Of a stretch of DNA of 6,362 nucleotides, positions 1-5,551 are shown one piece after another. This DNA comes from Actinomycetes bacterium (GTDB taxonomy: Bacteria > Actinomycetota > Actinomycetes > Actinomycetales > Cellulomonadaceae): positions 1 to 6,362 of the forward strand of contig JAFABT010000189.1 of the NCBI GenBank assembly GCA_023425905.1, written 5' to 3'. Under the pieces are notes generated by a model that did no database searches, was not told the DNA's origin, and was given only the letters and a program-made list of their open reading frames with translations. The first letter of the stretch is position 1; each line of letters starts with the position of its first letter. Made by a program: the position numbers and the translations under genes.

Positions 1-245
1 ACCGGAACCTGACCGCGCATCCCCGCGCCCGGGTGCAGGTGGGCCGCCGCAGATCCGAGGTGGAGGCCGACTTCCTGGGCACCGAGGAGGGCGGCGACCT
101 CATGGCGTACTACGGCAGCGTGCACCCCAGGATCGGCGTCCGCCTGTGCAAGAGCATGGGCTTCGACGTCGACGGCACCCCGGAGGATTTCCGTGAGGCG
201 GGCCGTCACATCCACTTCGTCAGACTGCGGCCTGTACGCGCTTGA
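1..245 (+). CDS. Deazaflavin (F420)-dependent nitroreductase-family protein, C-terminal part (5' end outside window)
   Basis: The reading frame is open from base 3 to a TGA at 243-245 and shows about 80 residues of a protein whose N-terminus lies off the left edge. The visible part has the layout of the DUF385/Ddn-like split beta-barrel family: an NLTAHPRARVQVG segment at the start (compare the family's N-L-x-A-H/N-P strand), then an acidic E-rich stretch. It ends with a YGSVHPRIGVRL...GFDVDGTPEDFREAGR...HFVRLRP tail typical of actinobacterial members. Members are about 130-150 residues long, so roughly half is seen. The family binds the deazaflavin cofactor F420 and reduces quinones, nitro compounds or unknown substrates in the cytoplasm or at the membrane; the substrate cannot be told here. 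The GTG at 33 is probably internal, because homology-like sequence continues upstream of it. The family call is from recalled motifs, not a search. Confidence 0.75.
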   Translation, partial: RNLTAHPRARVQVGRRRSEVEADFLGTEEGGDLMAYYGSVHPRIGVRLCKSMGFDVDGTPEDFREAGRHIHFVRLRPVRA

Positions 246-268
246 TGGTTCCGGGCACTTCGGACGCC

Positions 269-274
269 TATGCT
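269..274 (+). promoter_or_regulatory. Weak candidate -10 element for the ugpC/msiK gene
   Basis: TATGCT matches the TAnnnT pattern of sigma-70-type actinobacterial -10 boxes and lies in the 101-nt gap before the ATPase gene. It would give a leader of roughly 65 nt. No good -35 hexamer stands at the usual 16-19 nt: TTGATG at 242-247 is 21 nt away. Treat it as a possibility only. Confidence 0.25.
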
Positions 275-317
275 GTGGCCCGCACACCCGTGCACCCTGA
301 CTCGGATCGTCCGGCAC

Positions 318-344
318 GTACCTGCCGGTGAAGGGATGTACCTG
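318..344 (+). repeat. Pair of short direct repeats GTACCTG, 20 bp apart, in the ugpC leader
   Basis: GTACCTG occurs at 318-324 and again at 338-344. The match extends loosely to A-n-GTACCTG-n-C in both copies, and the centre-to-centre distance is exactly 20 bp, about two helical turns. The copies flank the ribosome binding site GAAGGGA (330-336). Such spacing fits side-by-side protein binding, but 7 bp can recur by chance and I recognise no known operator. Confidence 0.3.
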
Positions 345-346
345 TC

Positions 347-1474
347 ATGGCCACCGTGACCTTTGATCACGCCACCCGGATCTACCCGGGCACCGAGCGC
401 CCCGCCGTCGACCAGCTCAACCTCCACATCGAGGACGGCGAGTTCCTCGTCCTCGTCGGCCCCTCGGGCTGTGGCAAGTCGACCTCGCTGCGCATGCTCG
501 CCGGTCTTGAGGACGTCAACGCGGGCTCCATCCGCATCGGCGACCGCGACGTCACCGACGTCCAGCCCAAGGACCGCGACATCGCGATGGTGTTCCAGAA
601 CTACGCGCTGTACCCGCACATGTCCGTCGCGGACAACATGGGCTTCGCCCTGAAGATCGCCGGCACCCCGAAGGCTGAGATCCGTCAGCGCGTCGAGGAA
701 GCCGCCAAGATCCTCGACCTCTCGGAGTACCTCGACCGCAAGCCGAAGGCCCTCTCGGGTGGCCAGCGTCAGCGTGTCGCGATGGGCCGCGCGATCGTCC
801 GTCAGCCGCAGGTGTTCCTCATGGACGAGCCGCTGTCGAACCTCGACGCCAAGCTCCGCGTCCAGACGCGTACGCAGATCGCCTCGCTGCAGCGCCGCCT
901 CGGCGTCACGACGGTCTACGTCACGCACGACCAGACCGAGGCCCTCACGATGGGTGACCGCATCGCGGTCCTCAAGGACGGTCTGCTCCAGCAGGTCGGC
1001 ACCCCGCGCGACATGTACGACACCCCGGCCAACGTCTTCGTCGCCGGCTTCATCGGCTCCCCGGCCATGAACATCGGCACGTTCGCGGTCCAGGACGGCG
1101 TCGCCGTCGTCGGCCAGGCGCGCGTCGCGCTGCAGCGTGAGGCTGTCTCGTCGCTGCAGGCCTCGGACGGCGGGCAGATCACGCTCGGCTTCCGTCCCGA
1201 GTCGCTCGACGTCGTCTCCGCCGGCACCCCGGACGCGATCCCGGTCGTCGTGAACATCGTCGAGGAGCTCGGCTCGGACGCGTACGTCTACGGCTCGCTC
1301 ACGAGCGAGTTCGGCGACGCGGACCGCATCACCTCGGGCGCTGGCGCCGCACAGGTCATCGTGCGCGTCGACCCGCGTCAGGTCCCCTCGAAGGGCGAGA
1401 TCATCTGGGTCCGCATCCGCACGGGCGAGCAGCACCTGTTCCACGCCGGCTCGGGCGACCGCATCCCGGTCTGA
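347..1474 (+). CDS. ugpC: Carbohydrate ABC importer ATP-binding protein, MsiK/UgpC/MalK type
   Basis: This 375-residue cytoplasmic ATPase drives ABC sugar importers. The nucleotide-binding domain is complete: Walker A GPSGCGKS (38-45), Q-loop Q84 in VFQNYALYPHM, signature LSGGQ (136-140), Walker B VFLMDE with catalytic E161, D-loop SNLD (164-167) and switch H194 in VTHDQTEA. GSPAMN at 237-242 marks the change to the MalK-type regulatory/TOBE domain, which carries FRPE at 282-285. The length is normal for the family. The ATG at 347 is preceded by GAAGGGA (330-336), 10 nt away. No permease or solute-binding gene is in view, which fits MsiK of Streptomyces, one ATPase serving several sugar importers. 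Arginine codons are almost all CGC or CGT with CGG nearly absent, unlike the next gene, which suggests high expression. The symbol is the common annotation for this family; msiK is equally apt, and the true substrates are unknown. Confidence 0.95.
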   Translation: MATVTFDHATRIYPGTERPAVDQLNLHIEDGEFLVLVGPSGCGKSTSLRMLAGLEDVNAGSIRIGDRDVTDVQPKDRDIAMVFQNYALYPHMSVADNMGFALKIAGTPKAEIRQRVEEAAKILDLSEYLDRKPKALSGGQRQRVAMGRAIVRQPQVFLMDEPLSNLDAKLRVQTRTQIASLQRRLGVTTVYVTHDQTEALTMGDRIAVLKDGLLQQVGTPRDMYDTPANVFVAGFIGSPAMNIGTFAVQDGVAVVGQARVALQREAVSSLQASDGGQITLGFRPESLDVVSAGTPDAIPVVVNIVEELGSDAYVYGSLTSEFGDADRITSGAGAAQVIVRVDPRQVPSKGEIIWVRIRTGEQHLFHAGSGDRIPV

Positions 1475-1493
1475 GCTCGCTGAGCATGACGTC

Positions 1494-1531
1494 CTGAGGG
1501 GCGGGTCGGCCTAGGCTGACCCGCCCCTCAG
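1494..1531 (+). terminator. Strong intrinsic-type hairpin after ugpC, without U-tract
   Basis: CTGAGGGGCGGGTC (1494-1507) and GACCCGCCCCTCAG (1518-1531) are a perfect 14-bp inverted repeat. The 10-nt centre GGCCTAGGCT can add a G-U pair and two or more G-C pairs, so about 17 pairs can close a 4-nt loop. It begins 19 nt after the ugpC stop codon. No run of T follows, which is common for actinobacterial terminators. It ends only 16 nt before the ribosome binding site of the DUF4032 gene, so it could also act as a partial terminator or an mRNA-stabilising stem between two co-oriented genes. Confidence 0.85.
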
Positions 1532-1561
1532 CCATGTCCCGTCGGATGGGAGGATGGTCCC

Positions 1562-2893
1562 GTGCAGCACAACCTCCAGATCACCGCCGCCGCCCCCGAG
1601 GCCGGCCTGCTCGACCTGCCGTGGGACGTCCCGCTCGAGGACTGGCCCGCCGACGTGCTCGCGGCCCTGCCGCGCGGCATCTCTCGGCACGTCGTGCGCT
1701 TCGTCAAGCTCTCGGGCCGCGTCATCGCCATCAAGGAGATCGGCGAGACCGTCGCCTACCGCGAGTACGAGCTGCTGCGGCAGCTGTCGCGCTCGGACGT
1801 GCCCTCGGTCGAACCCGTCGGCGTCATCACGGGCCGGCGCGACCCGTCGGGAGAGCCGCTCGAGGCGGTGCTCATCACCGAGCACCTGCAGTTCTCGCTG
1901 CCCTACCGGGCGTTGTTCAGCCAGACGCTGCAGCCAGACACCGCAACCCGCCTCATCGACGCGCTCGCCGTCCTCCTCGTCCGGCTCCACATCATCGGCT
2001 TCTACTGGGGCGACGTGTCGTTGTCGAACACGCTGTTCCGCCGCGACGCGGAGACCTTCGCGGCCTACCTCGTCGACGCCGAGACCGGCGCGCTGCACCC
2101 CCGCCTCACCGACGGCCAGCGGTCCTACGACCTCGAGATCGCCCGGGTGAACATCATCGGGGAGCTCATGGACCTCGTCGCCGGGGAGTACATCGACGAG
2201 GACGAGGACGTCGTCGCGATCGGCGCCGCGCTCGTCGAGCGGTACGAGGACCTCTGGGCCGCGCTGCATGACGTCGAGTCCTTCGCCGCGGGCGAGTCCT
2301 GGCGCGTGGAGAAGCGCATCGCGAAGCTCAACTCCCTCGGCTTCGACGTCGGCGAGCTCGACATCACGACAGACGTCGACGGCACGACGGTCCAGATCCA
2401 ACCGAAGGTCGTCGACGCAGGCCACCACTCCCGGCGTCTGCTCCGGCTCACCGGCCTCGACGTCCAGGAGAACCAGGCCCGTCGCCTCCTCAACGACCTT
2501 GACTCCTACCGTGCCGCGACCGACCGCCAGGGTGAGGACGAGGACTTCGTCGCCCACGACTGGCTCACCGAGGTGTTCGAGCCCGCGGTGCGCGCCGTCC
2601 CGCGGGAGCTGCGCGGCAAGCTCGAGCCGGCCCAGATCTACCACGAGCTGCTCGACCACCGCTGGTTCCGGTCGAACGAGCTGAGCCGCGACGTGCCGAT
2701 GGACGAGGCCACCCGCAGCTACATCGAGACCGTCCTGCCCTCACGCCCCGACGAGAAGGCCGTCCTCGTGCAGTCCGGCCTCGCGGACGACCGGGACGTC
2801 ACCGACGACGACCTGCTCCTCGGAGCGGTCGACGACGACGAGGACGTCGCGGAGTGGGTGAGCGGCCACGACGGCCGCGGCCGCCTGGACTGA
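1562..2893 (+). CDS. DUF4032 protein with LPS-kinase/InaA-like atypical kinase domain
   Basis: A 443-residue protein, probably cytoplasmic, since no signal peptide or membrane span is seen. The N-terminal ~200 residues keep the skeleton of a protein-kinase-like fold: VAIKEI-type lysine (AIK, K58), helix-C glutamate in YREYELL (E68 or E70), hinge-like LITEHL (104-109), catalytic loop YWGDVSLSN with D151 and N156, and metal-binding D172 in YLVDAETG in place of DFG. The usual catalytic-loop histidine is tryptophan (W149), which I recall as a family trait. After this comes the actinobacterial DUF4032 region (roughly 230-395), then a very acidic tail (410-430). GTG at 1562 is the start because GGGAGGA at 1548-1554 sits 7 nt upstream; the ATG at 1554 is out of frame. 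No function is established that I know of. Phosphotransfer activity, on protein or small molecule, is inference from the retained K, E, D, N, D set. Confidence 0.85.
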   Translation: MQHNLQITAAAPEAGLLDLPWDVPLEDWPADVLAALPRGISRHVVRFVKLSGRVIAIKEIGETVAYREYELLRQLSRSDVPSVEPVGVITGRRDPSGEPLEAVLITEHLQFSLPYRALFSQTLQPDTATRLIDALAVLLVRLHIIGFYWGDVSLSNTLFRRDAETFAAYLVDAETGALHPRLTDGQRSYDLEIARVNIIGELMDLVAGEYIDEDEDVVAIGAALVERYEDLWAALHDVESFAAGESWRVEKRIAKLNSLGFDVGELDITTDVDGTTVQIQPKVVDAGHHSRRLLRLTGLDVQENQARRLLNDLDSYRAATDRQGEDEDFVAHDWLTEVFEPAVRAVPRELRGKLEPAQIYHELLDHRWFRSNELSRDVPMDEATRSYIETVLPSRPDEKAVLVQSGLADDRDVTDDDLLLGAVDDDEDVAEWVSGHDGRGRLD

Positions 2894-2914
2894 GCAGAGC
2901 CGCCGGAGAGCTCG

Positions 2915-3901
2915 TCAGCCGCGGGTGCGGGCGACCTCGTAGAGCGCGATGCCCGCGGCGACGCCCGCGTTGAGCGACTCGACGCCCGAGGAGATCGGGA
3001 TCGAGGCGATCGCGTCGCACGTCTCGCGGACGAGGCGCGAGAGCCCCTTGCCCTCGGAGCCGACGACGAGGACGAGCGGGTCCTCCGAGTAGGGCAGGTC
3101 GGCCACGGTGACGTCGCCGCCGCCGTCGAGGCCGACGACGAAGCAGCCTGCGGAGCGGAACGCCTCGAGCGTGCGCACGAGGTTCGTCGCACGTGCGACA
3201 GGTACACGCGCCGCCGCACCCGCCGACACCTTCCACGCGGACGCGGTGACGCCTGCCGAGCGGCGCTCGGGGACGATGACGCCGTGCGCACCGAAGGCAC
3301 CGGCCGAGCGCAGCACCGCGCCGAGGTTGCGTGGGTCCGTCACGCCGTCGAGCGCGACGACGAGCGCGGGCCGGCCCGAGTCGGCGACGGCGTCGAGCAG
3401 GTCCTCGGGGTCGAGGTACGCGTACGGCGGCACCTGGATCGCGACGCCCTGGTGGACGGCGCCATCGGTGAGGCGGTCGAGCTCCGGCTTGCTCACCTCG
3501 AGCAGCGGGTAGCCACGCTCCCCCGCGGTCGCGAGGATCTCGCGGGTGCGGTCGTCGGTCTCGATCCGCATGCCGTAGTAGACGGTCTGGACGGGGATGC
3601 CCGCACGCAGCGCCTCGACGACGGAGTTGCGCCCCGAGACGATCTCGTACTCGCCCTTCGTGCCGCTCCGGGCACGTTGACCGCCCCCGCGGGCCGACTG
3701 CGCGCGCCGCGGCCCGGGGTTCGCGGCACGCTCGGCGGCCACCTTCTCCTTGTGGGCCTTGTGGTACGGGCGGTCCTCCGCCTTGGGCGTCGGGCCGCGA
3801 CCCTCGAGGCTGCGACGGTTCTTACCGCCCGTGCCGACCGAGGCGCCCTTCTTCGAACCGGCCTTCCGGGTCGCGCCACGGCGCTGTGAGTTGCCGGCCA
3901 T
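2915..3901 (-). CDS. rlmB: 23S rRNA (guanosine-2'-O)-methyltransferase RlmB (TrmH/SpoU family)
   Basis: This 328-residue SPOUT enzyme is predicted to use S-adenosylmethionine to methylate the 2'-OH of the P-loop guanosine of 23S rRNA (G2251 in E. coli). The order is a basic low-complexity tail (1-83), the L30e-like substrate-binding domain starting at YEIVSGRNSVVEAL (85-98), and the knotted SpoU domain. The SpoU motifs are motif 1 DGVTDPRNLGAVLRSA (185-200), motif 2 VVGSEGKGLSRLV (279-291) and motif 3 IPISSGVESLNAGVAAG (301-317). N192, E283, S309 and N311 match conserved family positions. ATG at 3899-3901 is chosen because AGGAGG (3909-3914) is 7 nt upstream and the codon shares one base with the cysS stop (TGATG), indicating translational coupling. 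Mycobacterium tuberculosis has the same cysS-methyltransferase order (Rv3580c-Rv3579c). A related TrmH-family specificity, including TsnR-like 23S methylation, is less likely but cannot be excluded. Confidence 0.93.
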   Translation of the reverse strand: MAGNSQRRGATRKAGSKKGASVGTGGKNRRSLEGRGPTPKAEDRPYHKAHKEKVAAERAANPGPRRAQSARGGGQRARSGTKGEYEIVSGRNSVVEALRAGIPVQTVYYGMRIETDDRTREILATAGERGYPLLEVSKPELDRLTDGAVHQGVAIQVPPYAYLDPEDLLDAVADSGRPALVVALDGVTDPRNLGAVLRSAGAFGAHGVIVPERRSAGVTASAWKVSAGAAARVPVARATNLVRTLEAFRSAGCFVVGLDGGGDVTVADLPYSEDPLVLVVGSEGKGLSRLVRETCDAIASIPISSGVESLNAGVAAGIALYEVARTRG

Positions 3902-5442
3902 CAGATGTCCTCCTGCTCATGGGTGTCGCGGGCCGCGAGGCTCCAGCGGGCGCCGCCCGGGGAGTCCTCGACCGTGATGCCCGCTGCGGTGAGCCGGTCG
4001 CGGATCGCGTCCGCGGCGGCGAAGTCCTTGGCGGCGCGGGCCTCCGCACGCGCCGTGATGAGTTCGGTGACGAGGGCGTCGAGCGCGACCGCTGCGGTGT
4101 CCCGGTCGCCTGCAGCGCGTCCCCAGACGGCCCCCGCCGGATCGAGCCCGAGGACGTCGAGCATCGCGCGCACGACGAGCAGCTCCGCGCGCACGGTGGG
4201 AGCCGGGCCCGCACCTGACGCGGCGGCCCCGCCCGACGCGGAGACCTCCGCGAGCGCCGTGTTGCCGGCGCGGACGTGCTCATGGATGACCGCGAGCGCG
4301 GCCGCGACGTTGAGGTCGTCGTCCATCGCCGTGACGAACGGCTCCGGCAGCGCGGCTTCACGCACCTCGTCGGCGGTGATCGCGGCGAGGCCAGCGCGGG
4401 CGACGGCCTCGCTCGCACGGGCGACGAAGCCCGCGAGCCGGTCCCACGTCGCCGCGGCGTCCTGCACCGTGCCGCCACGTGCGTCCGTGGCGTCGGCGTC
4501 GACCTGGACCCACTCGAGCATCGAGCGGTAGTGCACCGAGGCGAGGGCGAGCCGCAGCACGGCCGCAGGAGTCTCCTTGAGGAGCTCGGGGATGCCGAGA
4601 CCGTTGCCGAGCGACTTGCTCATCTTCGCACCACCCTGCGTCACCCACGCGGAGTGCAGCCACAGCCGCGCGAACGGGTCGCCCGCGGCGCGGGACTGGG
4701 CGAGCTCGTTCTCGTGGTGCGGGAAACGCAGGTCGAGACCACCGCCGTGGATGTCGAACTCGGCGCCGAGGTACTTCGCCGCCATGGCGGAGCACTCGAG
4801 GTGCCAGCCCGGCCGACCCGTGCCGAAGGGCGTCGCCCAGCGCGCCGACTCCGGGTCGGAGTCCTTCGAGGCCTTCCACAGCGCGAAGTCGCGGGGGTCG
4901 CGCTTGGGCGAGTCGGCGTCGGAGACCTCGCCGGCGTCGTCCGCGGACGGGGCGAGGTCCTCGAGCCGCTGCCGCGTGAGCGAGCCGTACTCGGGCCACG
5001 AGCGCACGTCGAAGTAGACGTCGCCGTCGACCGCGTAGGCGTGCCCCCGCTCGATGAGGCGCTCCATGAGCGCGATCATCTCCGGGACGTGACCGGTCGC
5101 GCGGGGCTCGTAGGACGGCGGGACGCACCCCAGTGCGTCGTACGCCGCCGTGAAGGCCCGTTCCCACGTGAGAGCCCACTCCCACCACTGCCGACCGGCC
5201 GCGGCGGACTTCGCGATGATCTTGTCCTCGATGTCGGTGACGTTCCGCACGAGGGTGACCTCGAGCCCGGAGCGCGTGAGCCAGCGGGCGAGCACGTCGA
5301 AGGCGACGGCCGCACGCATGTGCCCGATGTGCGGGGCAGCCTGGACCGTCGCCCCGCAGACGTAGATGCCGACCTTGCCCGGGGTCACGGGGACGAGGTC
5401 GCGCAGCTCGCGCGTCGCGGAGTCGAAGAGTCGAAGGGTCAC
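3901..5442 (-). CDS. cysS: Cysteinyl-tRNA synthetase
   Basis: This 513-residue class I aminoacyl-tRNA synthetase charges tRNA-Cys in the cytoplasm. The HIGH motif is H38-I-G-H41, in the form YVCGATVQAAPHIGHMR. KMSKS is K273-S277 in GGAKMSKSLGN. By analogy with the E. coli enzyme the zinc ligands are C29, C217 (HLECSAM), H242 and E246 (PHHENE), all present. The DALR-type helical region follows, with an Ala/Gly/Ser-rich insert at about 401-416. The C-terminus has the usual ARAEARAAKDFAAADAIRD helix and a GITVEDSPGGARWSL end. The length is slightly above the ~460-residue E. coli protein. It is not the MshC mycothiol ligase: it has an intact C-terminal anticodon region and heads the rlmB operon. 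The start is GTG at 5440-5442 with no clear Shine-Dalgarno; a TAACCT box 7 nt upstream suggests a leaderless transcript. Confidence 0.97.
   Translation of the reverse strand: MTLRLFDSATRELRDLVPVTPGKVGIYVCGATVQAAPHIGHMRAAVAFDVLARWLTRSGLEVTLVRNVTDIEDKIIAKSAAAGRQWWEWALTWERAFTAAYDALGCVPPSYEPRATGHVPEMIALMERLIERGHAYAVDGDVYFDVRSWPEYGSLTRQRLEDLAPSADDAGEVSDADSPKRDPRDFALWKASKDSDPESARWATPFGTGRPGWHLECSAMAAKYLGAEFDIHGGGLDLRFPHHENELAQSRAAGDPFARLWLHSAWVTQGGAKMSKSLGNGLGIPELLKETPAAVLRLALASVHYRSMLEWVQVDADATDARGGTVQDAAATWDRLAGFVARASEAVARAGLAAITADEVREAALPEPFVTAMDDDLNVAAALAVIHEHVRAGNTALAEVSASGGAAASGAGPAPTVRAELLVVRAMLDVLGLDPAGAVWGRAAGDRDTAAVALDALVTELITARAEARAAKDFAAADAIRDRLTAAGITVEDSPGGARWSLAARDTHEQEDI
3909..3914 (-). 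promoter_or_regulatory. Ribosome binding site of rlmB inside the cysS 3' end
   Basis: On the minus strand AGGAGG lies 7 nt before the rlmB ATG, within the last codons of cysS. It is a near-perfect Shine-Dalgarno sequence. It fixes the start that yields the long basic N-terminal tail and explains how rlmB can be translated efficiently from the cysS transcript. Confidence 0.85.
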
Positions 5443-5551
5443 GGTCGCAAGGTTACCGGCCCGACGCCCGGCAGCCCGCGCGTGCGGGACCCCGTCCTCC
5501 GTGACGTCCGCAGCCCTGGCCTCCGTGTTCGTCGTGGAGCAGGATCGAGGT
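5443..5551. other. Divergent intergenic region between cysS and the oxidoreductase gene
   Basis: This 109-bp gap must hold the promoters for both directions. It contains the TAACCT box for cysS and a small perfect hairpin, CCCGC (5475-5479) and GCGGG (5484-5488) with a 4-nt loop. On the plus strand CAGGAT (5540-5545) lies 6 nt before the ATG at 5552. It is one base from the TAGGAT form of -10 box but overlaps the likely ribosome binding site, so its role is uncertain. No regulator-type palindrome longer than 5 bp was seen. Confidence 0.5.
5450..5455 (-). promoter_or_regulatory. Candidate -10 box of cysS-rlmB, placed for a leaderless mRNA
   Basis: The minus strand reads TAACCT, fitting TAnnnT, then 7 nt (TGCGACC), then the GTG start of cysS. 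That distance would put transcription initiation at or within a base or two of the start codon. The absence of a purine-rich ribosome binding site upstream agrees. No convincing -35 hexamer is visible, which is common for leaderless actinobacterial promoters. Confidence 0.5.

Noticed and set aside
282..293. Small inverted repeat GCAC-ACCC-GTGC upstream of ugpC
   Set aside because: Four base pairs is too short to mean much in a GC-rich background, and it is not followed by any terminator-like feature.
206..1444. Long minus-strand open frame (412 codons) opposite the ugpC gene
   Set aside because: It is antisense to an unmistakable ABC ATPase, its product is Asp/Arg/Val-rich low-complexity sequence with no domain, and such mirror frames are expected at this GC content.
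1550..1555. GAGGAT as a -10 box giving a leaderless DUF4032 transcript
   Set aside because: The first base is wrong for TAnnnT, and the bases are better explained as part of the GGGAGGA ribosome binding site at proper spacing to the GTG.
1511..2659. Minus-strand open frame of 382 codons opposite the DUF4032 gene
   Set aside because: It includes half of the terminator hairpin, has no ribosome binding site I can see, and gives a compositionally biased product; it is a shadow of the real gene.
2872..2883. Perfect 12-bp palindrome CGGCCGCGGCCG
   Set aside because: It has no loop, lies inside the coding end of the DUF4032 gene and is made of GC-rich codons common here; chance is enough to explain it.
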